Shown here: one piece after another, positions 1 to 6,717 of the stretch
How the letters are laid out: every line of letters starts with the position of its first letter
How positions within the stretch are numbered: the first letter of the stretch is position 1
Assembly: GCA_023247875.1 (NCBI GenBank)
Contig: JAHFFQ010000009.1
Coordinates: 7,073 to 17,518 of the forward strand
Length of the DNA stretch: 10,446 nt
Source of the DNA: Candidatus Omnitrophota bacterium
Lineage (GTDB): Bacteria; Omnitrophota; Gorgyraeia; Gygaellales; Profunditerraquicolaceae
Direction of reading: 5' to 3'
Position numbers and translations under genes: made by a program
Notes under the pieces: generated by a model
The model's database searches: none
The model's input: the letters and a program-made list of their open reading frames with translations, nothing else
What the model was told of the DNA's origin: nothing

Positions 1-73
1 TGTTAAGCAGTTTTTCGCATAAGTGCGAGCCGATAAAACCTGCCCCGCCGGTGATCAGGACGGTCTTTCTCAT
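1..73 (-). CDS. NAD-dependent nucleotide-sugar epimerase/decarboxylase, N-terminal fragment
   Basis: Reading leftward from an ATG at 73-71, the first 24 codons give a protein beginning MRKTVLITGGAGFIGSHL. This is the glycine-rich Rossmann NAD-binding motif (GGAGFIGSHL) that opens extended short-chain dehydrogenases such as UDP-glucuronate decarboxylase, UDP-glucose 4-epimerase and dTDP-glucose dehydratase. The rest lies beyond the left edge, so the substrate cannot be read. The ATG overlaps the stop of the preceding UDP-hexosamine dehydrogenase gene as ATGA, so translation is probably coupled. A GAGAGG stretch lies just upstream but very close to the ATG. Following two UDP-sugar dehydrogenases, a UDP-uronic acid decarboxylase or epimerase is the natural guess (inference). 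Confidence 0.85.
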   Translation of the reverse strand, partial: MRKTVLITGGAGFIGSHLCEKLLN

Positions 74-1347
74 AGCCTCTCTACCTTTTCCTTGTGAATC
101 CCTTTAAAAACATTCCTGCTGTCAAAGATCAATTTTGCGCTCTTCAATAAGCCTTTGTAATCTACCGAAGAATGGTCGGCTGCGATCAAAATACAGTCAA
201 ACATCTTTATATTTTGATTACTCAATACAACTGATCTTAAATCAATATCATTCAGTTTAAGGAAAGGTATAAACGGATCTGAATAACAAACTACAGCGCC
301 TCGCTTTCTCAGCGCCCTGATCACCTCAATACCGGGAGATTGGCGCAGGTCTTTGACATCCTTCTTATAAGTAACCCCCAAGACAAGTATCCTTGCTCCC
401 TTAAGTTTCTTGGCGTGGCTTGAAAGCGCCTCTTCAATTCTTTTTACGGTATATTCAGGCATATGGTTTATTATATCCGAGGCCAGTTTAATAAAACGCG
501 AGTTAAAACCGAAACTTTTTGCTTTCCAGTATAGGTATAAAGGATCTTTGGGGATACAATGCCCTCCCACTCCTGGCCCGGGATAAAAAGGCATGAAACC
601 AAATGGTTTGGTTGCGGCCGCGCGGACCACCTCCCAGATATCAATACGCATCTTATGTGCCATCATAGAAAGTTCGTCAATCAACCCTATATTGATCAGG
701 CGGAAGGTATTTTCAAGGAGCTTGACGGTTTCAGCGCAACGGCAACTGCTCACAGGGACTACCTGCTTAATAATGATCCGGTAAAGCGATTCTCCCATCC
801 TTGTGGCCTCCGGGCTGATGCCACCGACAACTTTGGGGATCCTATGAATGGGAAACTTCTTATTGCCCGGGTCAATCCTTTCAGGGGAGAAACAAAGGTA
901 AAAATCCCTTCCATGTTTGAGCCCGCGCTTTTGGAAGATCGGCAGGATCTCCTCCTCCGTAGTCCCGGGATAGGTAGTACTCTCTAAAACCACCAGCGCC
1001 CCCTTTTTTATATGCAGCGACACCGCTTTTACCGCGTTCTTTATAAAAGAGATGTCCGGAAGGTTTCTTCCTTTAAGCGGAGTGGGAACACAAATAAAAA
1101 CAGCGTCAGCCTCTTTAATATCAGAAAAATTCGCGCTTGCCTTAAAATTGCCTCTGGCTAAGGCAGCCTTTAGCTCCAAGCTGGTGATATCGGTAATATA
1201 AGAGCGCCGGTTAGTAATGTCTTTAAGCCGGTCAGAATCTATTTCAATACCGACTACCTCAATGCCTTTTCCGGCAAATTCCAAAGCAAGGGGAAAACCC
1301 ACGTAACCTAATCCCACCACCGCGATCTTAAGCTGCTTCTTACTCAT
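70..1347 (-). CDS. UDP-N-acetylhexosamine 6-dehydrogenase (WbpA/WecC/TviB-type)
   Basis: This 425-residue protein is a complete nucleotide-sugar dehydrogenase. Such enzymes oxidise the C6 hydroxyl of a UDP-sugar twice with NAD+ to give a uronic acid in the cytosol. The N-terminal Rossmann motif VVGLGYVGFPLA lies at about residues 10-21. The middle domain carries ELLENTF-like helix residues near 210, and the active-site motif GPGVGGHCIPKDPLYL has its catalytic Cys at 264. The UDP-binding C-terminal domain holds VLGVTYKKDVKDLRQSP at about 322-338. The GGHCIPxDP form, rather than GGSCFPKD, is typical of enzymes acting on UDP-GlcNAc or UDP-ManNAc, so the product is probably UDP-GlcNAcA or UDP-ManNAcA. 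Which of the two cannot be decided here. The start overlaps the end of ugd by 8 nt (ATGAGTAA) and the stop overlaps the next start by 4 nt, so it sits inside a coupled operon. Confidence 0.93.
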   Translation of the reverse strand: MSKKQLKIAVVGLGYVGFPLALEFAGKGIEVVGIEIDSDRLKDITNRRSYITDITSLELKAALARGNFKASANFSDIKEADAVFICVPTPLKGRNLPDISFIKNAVKAVSLHIKKGALVVLESTTYPGTTEEEILPIFQKRGLKHGRDFYLCFSPERIDPGNKKFPIHRIPKVVGGISPEATRMGESLYRIIIKQVVPVSSCRCAETVKLLENTFRLINIGLIDELSMMAHKMRIDIWEVVRAAATKPFGFMPFYPGPGVGGHCIPKDPLYLYWKAKSFGFNSRFIKLASDIINHMPEYTVKRIEEALSSHAKKLKGARILVLGVTYKKDVKDLRQSPGIEVIRALRKRGAVVCYSDPFIPFLKLNDIDLRSVVLSNQNIKMFDCILIAADHSSVDYKGLLKSAKLIFDSRNVFKGIHKEKVERL

Positions 1348-2638
1348 TTCCGTGACCCACCCCTATATAGGTAAAACCCAGCTCCTTAAGCGGACCCGGC
1401 TCATAAATATTCCTGCCATCGACTATAAGCTGGCGCTTTAAGGTATTTTTCAATTTTATGAAATCCAACTCTTTGAATTCATTCCATTCCGTGGCAACAA
1501 TAAGGCAATCAGCCCCCCTGGCCGCCTGATACGGGTCTTTACAGAAAACCGCTTCTTTCAGGATCTCTTTGGCCTTAGCCATTGCCTTCGGGTCATAGAC
1601 CCGGATCCTTGCGCCCTCCCGGCTCAATCCCATAATCAAGGCAATGCTCGGTGAGTTCCTGAGGTCATCGGTATCGGGCTTAAAAGCAAGACCAAGGACC
1701 GCGATAGTTTTATCTTTTATGATCCAGAGGGCATCCTTGATCTTTTGCAAAACGTAGGCCCCCTGCTCTTGATTTGTATCCCTTACCGCCTTAAGTATCT
1801 GAAAATCATATCCCAGTTTCCGGGAAATAGTTATAAAAGCCTCCAGGTCCTTGGGAAAACAGGAGCCGCCATAACCGATCCCGGCGCGAAGAAAATGCCC
1901 TCCGATACGGCTGTCCAATCCCATCCCCTGCGCAACCTCTTTCACATCCGCTCCTACCTGATCGCAGATACGGCTAAGCGCGTTGATAAATGAGATCTTG
2001 GTAGCCAGAAAGGCATTCGAGGCATGCTTGATCAATTCAGCTGATTTTATGTTGGTGATCAAGATCGGCCGGTTTAAAGGTTGGTAGAGATTAGTCATTA
2101 TCTGTTTTGCCTTCAGGCTTTCGGCTCCGATCACGATCCTGTCCGGATGAGTAAAGTCATTTATCGCGCTTCCCTCCCGCAAAAACTCAGGGTTTGAAAC
2201 TACGTCGAATTTATAGCCTTTCTTAACGTAGGTGGAGATCGTCTTCTTGACCCAGGAACATGTCTCAACCGGGACAGTGGACTTCTCGACGATCAAACGG
2301 TAACCGACCATGTTCTGGGCAATGCTGCGGGCAACCTTCTCTATGCCGGTCAGATCCGCTTCCCCGTTTTCAAGGGTAGGGGTGCCTACGGCAATAAAAA
2401 TCACCTCGCTTGCTTTTACCGCCTCCCGTATGCTTGAGGTAAATTTCAACCTCTTATTCTTCAGGTTATAGGAAATAAGCTCTTTAAGGCCCGGTTCATA
2501 AATGGGGACCAGCCCCTTCTTAAGCCCGGATATTTTTTTGACGTCATTATCCGCGCAAATAACCGTGTTTCCCAGTTCGGCAAAGCATGCGCCGGTAACT
2601 AACCCCACATAACCTGATCCGATGATCGAAATATCCAT
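1340..2638 (-). CDS. ugd: UDP-glucose 6-dehydrogenase
   Basis: This 432-residue protein converts UDP-glucose to UDP-glucuronate with two NAD+, supplying uronic acid for envelope or capsular glycans. The N-terminal Rossmann motif IIGSGYVGLVTGACFAELG occupies residues 5-23. The catalytic region has the ELIKHASNAFLATKISFIN helix (Lys204, Asn208) and the active-site motif GIGYGGSCFPKD with Cys260 and Asp264. These positions coincide with the numbering of the well-studied Streptococcus pyogenes enzyme. The C-terminal UDP-binding domain starts near VLGLAFKPDTDDLRNSPS (about 314-331) and ends with VDGRNIYEP (about 406-414). The ATG at 2638 is preceded by GAGAGG, a usable ribosome-binding site, 12 nt after the lptD stop. 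The next gene is a paralogous dehydrogenase with a different active-site signature, so the pair probably feeds two different UDP-uronic acids into one pathway. Confidence 0.96.
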   Translation of the reverse strand: MDISIIGSGYVGLVTGACFAELGNTVICADNDVKKISGLKKGLVPIYEPGLKELISYNLKNKRLKFTSSIREAVKASEVIFIAVGTPTLENGEADLTGIEKVARSIAQNMVGYRLIVEKSTVPVETCSWVKKTISTYVKKGYKFDVVSNPEFLREGSAINDFTHPDRIVIGAESLKAKQIMTNLYQPLNRPILITNIKSAELIKHASNAFLATKISFINALSRICDQVGADVKEVAQGMGLDSRIGGHFLRAGIGYGGSCFPKDLEAFITISRKLGYDFQILKAVRDTNQEQGAYVLQKIKDALWIIKDKTIAVLGLAFKPDTDDLRNSPSIALIMGLSREGARIRVYDPKAMAKAKEILKEAVFCKDPYQAARGADCLIVATEWNEFKELDFIKLKNTLKRQLIVDGRNIYEPGPLKELGFTYIGVGHGNE

Positions 2639-2650
2639 TTAAGCCTCTCT

Positions 2651-4840
2651 TTACTGCGTGCCGGATTTAACTCTATGCGTGCTCTGGTCAAATCCGAACT
2701 CATTTTCGGGGAAAGCCTTAAGCCTGAAGGTGAAGTAAATGGTTGAGCCTTCGAATTTCTTGATGTTATAAGCCATATCCAATTCCCAGCAATGCAGGTC
2801 ACGGGTTAAAGTATATTGCTGCTCCTGCGAACCGGCTCTAAGCGTAGCTGATCTCTTAAAATTATAGCGCTGGTAAATGGAAAACTTCCACTTCGGGCTT
2901 AAGCGCCAATTAAAGCTGGCGGTAACCTCATCCTTCCCTTTTCTTTCATAGCGCTGGCCGATGGAAAAGGTACTCCCCCCAGCCAGGTCAAAAGATAAAT
3001 CGTAGCTGGCTAATGAAAATTTATTGTAATTCAAGTTATCGTGGTCGGAATGCTCATATGTGGCTTCCCCTTCAAAGTGTACCCATGAATAAGGGATCAC
3101 TTTTAATTTAAAAAGCAGGTCGGAAAGCTGGCTATGGAGTTTGTTGCTGGTATTCGCAAGGATGCTATTATTAACAAACCCGTTATTGGAGCCGGATTTA
3201 GGATCAAGTACATAATCGGTGGTAATCCTGAAATCCACAAGGTCCACACTCTGGCCATTCCGTTTGGTCTGCAGCTTATTTGACAAACCCAAAGAAGCGG
3301 TATTCCCGCGGGTTATTGAATCTACACTGTCGATTTGCCTTATATTGACTCCCGGGATAGTAGGAACATGCGTATAGAGGTAACCTATAGTCGGGGTAAT
3401 TACATGGCGCAGGGCGTTTATATCCAAACCCAGGAAATTCGTTTTAACGTTAAAAATGCGGTAAAACTTGGTGCTCAAATCCGCCCCGCTGTAAAAGATT
3501 GTGCGCACTATTCCGGTTTGGTCGTTTGCGCCTTTGTCATAAAATGTCTGGCGGCTGGAAACAAATGGCTTAAATTCAATAAAGCCTACTTTTGTAGGTA
3601 AAGAAATTTTATTCGTGGTATCAAACCGGGCCACTGTTACGTCATCGTTCGTCGCCGGAGCAGTAGTCGCCTTTTTATTGTAATTGCCAAACTGGCTGAC
3701 ATTCTCAAAATAAAAGGAGCTCTCCCCAAGCTGGAGGCTGGGCAGGCTGTAATTTATTTCCGGCTGCTTATCCAGCTGGTCAAACCAGTGGTTAGTGCGT
3801 TTTTGTAGGAGTATATCAATGCTGGAATAGTTAAAGGAGTGATGGAAAAACAGATAACTTAACGGCTGGGAGTCCTTTTCATATTCCCGGAAGAAATAAT
3901 CCTTAAGGATCTCATGGGAAGAATCGACCTTTCTTCTCTTATCGGTAATTTTATAAAACTCTGCCGTAAAATTAGTAGCCGCGTCAATATCCCATTTATG
4001 GCGCCAGCGCATAAAATAACGCTGGAATTCCGTGGGGGAGGAGCCCTCCGGAAGATTATCGGGCTTCTCATTGGTATAATAAAACTTAAAATCCCCCTTG
4101 CCGACCGGGGATTTTTTGTAGTTTATTTCGAACCCTTCGGCAAAACCAAGCTTGGAACGATAATCCAATGAAAGCCGGGCGTTGGCATTTTCGGTAAGAT
4201 TATAACGCCAGGTATTCAAAATATACGGGCCCCACTCCTTCCGCTTACCCGGTTCTACCTGCACATGCATGATCGGCTCTTTCATCGAATAATTAAACCT
4301 GGGAAGATAGAGTACTGGAACGCTTCCGAGATAAAGGACAGCGTCTTGCGTCTGCATCTTTTCAGCGGGAAACATATTTACTTTCTTAGCCGCAAAACGA
4401 TAGTGCGGATGATCAAAGTTGCAGGTGGTCAAATAACCCCTTTTAGCCACAAACTCACTGTCGCTTACCTTTTCTACCTTTTTTCCTCTTCCGAAATAAG
4501 GATTGGCGCGGAAATCCGCGTTAATGATCACCCCGGTTTTGTTCTGAAAATCATAAATTATCCTCTCGCCCGTAATTACCCCTTTTGCGTCCTCCAGGCG
4601 CGCGTTGCCTTCAGCCAGGCCCTCTTTTGTCTGCATGTTTACCTTTAGCTTATTGCAGGTCAGCTTGGCGCCCTTGTAAATGACTTCAATATTCCCCGTA
4701 GCGGTAACCTCTTTGTTATCGGTAGAATACTCGACATTGTCGCCGTTAATGATTATCGGCGATTCCCTGGCCTCCTCGGCAAAAGCCAAGCTCGAACATA
4801 AAATAAAGGCTAAAATAAATTGGGGTGTTTTCCTTGACAT
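2651..4840 (-). CDS. lptD: LPS-assembly protein LptD (OstA/Imp), outer-membrane beta-barrel
   Basis: This 729-residue protein inserts lipopolysaccharide into the outer leaflet of the outer membrane together with LptE. It begins with a Sec signal peptide (basic MSRK, hydrophobic core, likely cleavage after LAFA at about residue 21). An OstA/LptA-like beta-jellyroll at about 28-110 contains the repeated pattern ATGNIEVIYKG and AEGNARLEDAKG. The TTCNFDHPHYRF motif at 138-149 marks the entry to the barrel, and the rest is rich in alternating aromatic beta strands. A conserved DLHCWE lies at 681-686. Mature cysteines are at 62, 140 and 684; C140 and C684 match in context the E. coli C173 and C724/C725 positions that form the interdomain disulfide. 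The length is close to the family norm (E. coli about 784). The start shares a base with the transaldolase stop (TAATG) and has no clear Shine-Dalgarno, so re-initiation coupling is likely. No LptE or LptA gene is visible. Confidence 0.93.
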   Translation of the reverse strand: MSRKTPQFILAFILCSSLAFAEEARESPIIINGDNVEYSTDNKEVTATGNIEVIYKGAKLTCNKLKVNMQTKEGLAEGNARLEDAKGVITGERIIYDFQNKTGVIINADFRANPYFGRGKKVEKVSDSEFVAKRGYLTTCNFDHPHYRFAAKKVNMFPAEKMQTQDAVLYLGSVPVLYLPRFNYSMKEPIMHVQVEPGKRKEWGPYILNTWRYNLTENANARLSLDYRSKLGFAEGFEINYKKSPVGKGDFKFYYTNEKPDNLPEGSSPTEFQRYFMRWRHKWDIDAATNFTAEFYKITDKRRKVDSSHEILKDYFFREYEKDSQPLSYLFFHHSFNYSSIDILLQKRTNHWFDQLDKQPEINYSLPSLQLGESSFYFENVSQFGNYNKKATTAPATNDDVTVARFDTTNKISLPTKVGFIEFKPFVSSRQTFYDKGANDQTGIVRTIFYSGADLSTKFYRIFNVKTNFLGLDINALRHVITPTIGYLYTHVPTIPGVNIRQIDSVDSITRGNTASLGLSNKLQTKRNGQSVDLVDFRITTDYVLDPKSGSNNGFVNNSILANTSNKLHSQLSDLLFKLKVIPYSWVHFEGEATYEHSDHDNLNYNKFSLASYDLSFDLAGGSTFSIGQRYERKGKDEVTASFNWRLSPKWKFSIYQRYNFKRSATLRAGSQEQQYTLTRDLHCWELDMAYNIKKFEGSTIYFTFRLKAFPENEFGFDQSTHRVKSGTQ

Positions 4841-5487
4841 TACTTTGGGGGAATTTTCTTATAGTCTTCCAAAAACCTGTTAATTCCTAAGTCGGTAAGA
4901 GGATGCTTGATCAACTGCTCGATTACCAGGTAAGGTATTGTACAGATATCCGCTCCGATCAATGCGGCGTTGACCACATGCATGGGGTTACGCACCGAAG
5001 CAACGATTATCTGGGTCTTAAAACCGTAATTCGCGTAGATCTTTTTTATGTTGCCGATCAGATCCATTCCCTCCTGGGAAATATCATCCAGCCTGCCGAT
5101 AAACGGTGATAGATAGGTTGCCCCGGCCTTGGCAGCTAAAAGCGCCTGAGCCGCGGAAAAACAAAGGGTAACATTGGTCTTTACCGCTTCGGCCGATAAT
5201 ATCTTTACCGCCTTTAAGCCTTCCCTGGTCAAGGGGATCTTAACTACAATGTTGCCTGCGAGTTTTACCAGCTGACGGGCTTCATTGACCATCCCGGGGG
5301 AATCCAGGCTGATCACCTCAGCGCTGACCGGGCCGCTCACTAAACCGCATATCTCCTTTAGCAATTGATCATGGCTGCGCCCTTCTTTGGCTACAAGGGT
5401 AGGATTAGTGGTTACACCGTCGATCAGGCCCAGAGTGGCTGCCTCCTTGATCTCTTTAACATTTGCCGTATCAATAAATATCTTCAT
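4840..5487 (-). CDS. tal: Transaldolase, short TalC/fructose-6-phosphate-aldolase-like subfamily
   Basis: This 215-residue class I aldolase, the usual length for the short subfamily, transfers a dihydroxyacetone unit between sugar phosphates in the non-oxidative pentose phosphate pathway. It opens with [16 protein letters not shown], followed by the [14 protein letters not shown] loop (23-36). The Schiff-base lysine is Lys83 in VVKIP. Three residues that distinguish true transaldolases from E. coli FsaA-type fructose-6-phosphate aldolases are Glu57 (Gln in FsaA), Thr107 and Phe129 in SPFIGRLDD (Tyr in FsaA). All three here follow the transaldolase pattern, so I predict transaldolase activity. 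The ATG overlaps the ROK kinase stop as ATGA, with AAGGAG further upstream. Its TAA overlaps the lptD start. Its position between a sugar kinase and an LPS exporter is unusual. Confidence 0.94.
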   Translation of the reverse strand: MKIFIDTANVKEIKEAATLGLIDGVTTNPTLVAKEGRSHDQLLKEICGLVSGPVSAEVISLDSPGMVNEARQLVKLAGNIVVKIPLTREGLKAVKILSAEAVKTNVTLCFSAAQALLAAKAGATYLSPFIGRLDDISQEGMDLIGNIKKIYANYGFKTQIIVASVRNPMHVVNAALIGADICTIPYLVIEQLIKHPLTDLGINRFLEDYKKIPPK

Positions 5488-6410
5488 CGAACCTGTCTCT
5501 CCTTGACTAAATATCCGGCGCCGATGATCCCGGCGTCATTGCCTAACCTGGCCTTAAATATTTTTACTCTTTTGCCCTGTACGCTCATTGCCCGCCGCAT
5601 AATAGTTTCTCGCGTACTTTCAAACAAAACTTCTCCGGCATCGGAAACCCCCCCACCGATCACGACCGCGTCAAGATTAAGCAGATTTATTATGCCGCTT
5701 AGGGCTATCCCCAGGCGCTCTCCCACGTTAACCCAGAGATTTATCGCTCTTCTGTTATTGACTTTGGCTAAAGCGCTTACCTTCTCAAGGGTGATCGTGG
5801 GGCCGAATAGTTTACGCGCTTCTTTAAGGATTCTGGTATTGCCGATATATGCTTCAAGGCAGGCGCTGCCTCCACAAGGGCAAAGCGGGCCTTTTTCATT
5901 AATAGGCACATGCCCGATCTCGCCTGCGGCATTATCACTTCCCCGGTACAGGGAACCATTGATGATCAATCCACCCCCGACCCCGGTTCCCAGGGTCAGA
6001 CATAAAGCATTCGTATATTTCTTTGCCTGGCCGGCCCTGTACTCTGCCAAAGCCATAAGCTTGGCGTCATTATCAATAAAAACCGGCAAGGCCGTTTTAC
6101 GCTCCAGGATCTTTTTTAGCCCAACCTCTCTCCATCCGGGAATATTCGGCAGGAAATGCACTACCCCCTTAAAAGTATCCACCGGACCGGGCAGGCCTAT
6201 ACCCACCCCTGAAACAGAGTTCCTGGCTATACCCTGGCGTAAAATAAAACTGTTTATGGAATCAGCGATCCCCTGGATAAGTTTAAGCTTATTATCAAAG
6301 CTCTTGGTGCTGAAATAATTTTTTGCTTTAATTCTCAAATTGCTGTCAAGCAGGGCGCATTTTAAGTTGGTACCGCCCAGGTCTATTCCGATAATAGAGC
6401 TTTTGGCCAT
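5484..6410 (-). CDS. ROK-family sugar kinase (glucokinase-like)
   Basis: This 308-residue ROK (repressor, ORF, kinase) protein most likely phosphorylates glucose or a related hexose at C6 with ATP. There is no N-terminal helix-turn-helix, so it is the kinase branch and not a repressor. The phosphate-binding motif [16 protein letters not shown] is at 7-22. GIGLPGPVD is at about 70-78. The catalytic base is Asp115 in [17 protein letters not shown], and the second phosphate-binding loop [10 protein letters not shown] is at about 140-149. The zinc site comprises His167 in GEIGH and [10 protein letters not shown] at 177-186 (Cys177, Cys179, Cys184). The family consensus has Gly where Ala183 stands. 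Glucose, N-acetylmannosamine and other sugars are all possible substrates. It is the first gene of the envelope operon. No Shine-Dalgarno precedes the ATG, while a promoter -10 box ends only 7 nt away, suggesting a leaderless message. Confidence 0.92.
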   Translation of the reverse strand: MAKSSIIGIDLGGTNLKCALLDSNLRIKAKNYFSTKSFDNKLKLIQGIADSINSFILRQGIARNSVSGVGIGLPGPVDTFKGVVHFLPNIPGWREVGLKKILERKTALPVFIDNDAKLMALAEYRAGQAKKYTNALCLTLGTGVGGGLIINGSLYRGSDNAAGEIGHVPINEKGPLCPCGGSACLEAYIGNTRILKEARKLFGPTITLEKVSALAKVNNRRAINLWVNVGERLGIALSGIINLLNLDAVVIGGGVSDAGEVLFESTRETIMRRAMSVQGKRVKIFKARLGNDAGIIGAGYLVKERQVR

Positions 6411-6417
6411 GTGTGGT

Positions 6418-6446
6418 ATTCTATATTAAAAAACTCCCTTTTTCAA
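6418..6446 (-). promoter_or_regulatory. Sigma70-like promoter for the ROK kinase/lptD/ugd operon
   Basis: On the minus strand a -35 box TTGAAA (6446-6441) is separated by exactly 17 bp from a -10 box TAGAAT (6423-6418). Each is one mismatch from consensus. Only 7 nt (ACCACAC) lie between the -10 box and the ATG at 6410, so the start site would fall at or within a base or two of the ATG. Taken with the missing Shine-Dalgarno, this predicts a leaderless transcript. The -35 box lies within the hairpin of the overlapping terminator-like sequence. Boxes are read directly; function is inferred. Confidence 0.6.
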
Positions 6447-6450
6447 GGAA
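6428..6450 (-). terminator. Weak intrinsic terminator downstream of the diguanylate cyclase genes
   Basis: The minus strand reads TTCCTT, GAAA, AAGGGA, then G and six T. This is a 6-bp stem including one G-T wobble, closed by a stable GAAA tetraloop and followed by a T tract. The short AT-rich stem makes it weak. It would end transcripts from the cyclase unit about 270 nt past the last stop codon. It overlaps the -35 region of the next operon's promoter. Confidence 0.4.
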
Positions 6451-6540
6451 TAATCTTTAAAATATGCACAACACAAGAATATTCGTTACACTTAGACTGC
6501 TGGTTTTGTAGCGAATGTCGATTTTAGCCAATGGAGCTTG

Positions 6541-6593
6541 AGCATTGAGGGTATCCCCGTGGAGCGAAGCGACAACACCGGGATGGCGATGCT
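6541..6593. other. Internal imperfect stem-loop of the intergenic element
   Basis: AGCATTG (6541-6547) can pair with CGATGCT (6587-6593), including one G-T wobble. Inside it ATCCCCGTG (6553-6561) can pair with CACCGGGAT (6576-6584) with one mismatch. The loop contains GCGAAGC, a sequence known to form an unusually stable mini-hairpin. The nested pairing suggests selection for single-strand or RNA structure, though this is read by eye only. Confidence 0.45.
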
Positions 6594-6598
6594 GTCGA

Positions 6599-6624
6599 TG
6601 GTTTTGCACTAGAGTGCAAAACCA
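6599..6624. other. Perfect 11-bp hairpin within the intergenic element
   Basis: TGGTTTTGCAC (6599-6609) and GTGCAAAACCA (6614-6624) are exact inverted copies around a TAGA loop. No T tract follows on either strand, so it is not a standard terminator. The GGTTTTG core recurs in the left terminal arm near 6502-6508 beside CTGCTG, and CAGCAG follows the hairpin at about 6631-6636, so alternative pairings within the element are possible. Confidence 0.7.
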
Positions 6625-6717
6625 GAGTTCAGCAGCCACCGAAATGCGAAAGAACATTGGCGTTAAAAAATCGACCTGAGCGACAAAAGCAGCAAGCTAT
6701 AGTGGAACGAATTAATC

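Larger units (their letters stand above)
6481..6712. repeat. MITE-like or structured intergenic element with about 55-bp terminal inverted repeats
   Basis: The left arm 6481-6533 and the right arm 6655-6712 are imperfect inverted repeats. Both begin ATTCGTT when read inward and share CACT, TGCTG, TTTTGT, GTCGATTTT and GCCAATG in the same order. By eye they are about 80 percent identical, with small gaps. The inner 121 bp folds into two further hairpins (6541-6593 and 6599-6624). The element fills most of the gap between the cyclase stop (6718) and the kinase start (6410), and begins 5 bp after the cyclase stop. No transposase or credible ORF is present, and I find no convincing target-site duplication at the ends. 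It could be a non-autonomous transposable element (MITE), a REP/ERIC-like dispersed repeat, or the gene of a folded RNA. A single window cannot show whether it is repeated in the genome. Confidence 0.65.

Noticed and set aside
559..987. A 142-codon plus-strand open frame antisense to the UDP-hexosamine dehydrogenase
   Set aside because: It is a shadow of a well-supported gene, with no ribosome-binding site or domain.
5365..6318. A 317-codon plus-strand open frame antisense to the ROK kinase and transaldolase
   Set aside because: The protein has no recognisable motif, is rich in Pro, Arg and Ser as expected of an antisense shadow, and covers two clearly real genes on the other strand.
6599..6624. 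Perfect hairpin as a transcription terminator
   Set aside because: No T tract follows on either strand. The weaker hairpin at 6428-6450 with its T6 tract is a better candidate.
6457..6657. A 66-codon minus-strand open frame across the intergenic element
   Set aside because: It lies entirely within the inverted-repeat structure, ends in no recognisable domain, and its composition follows the repeats. It is better explained as a chance frame in a structured element.
6481..6712. Complete insertion sequence
   Set aside because: The inverted termini are convincing, but there is no transposase ORF and no clear target-site duplication, so only a MITE-like or RNA reading is retained.
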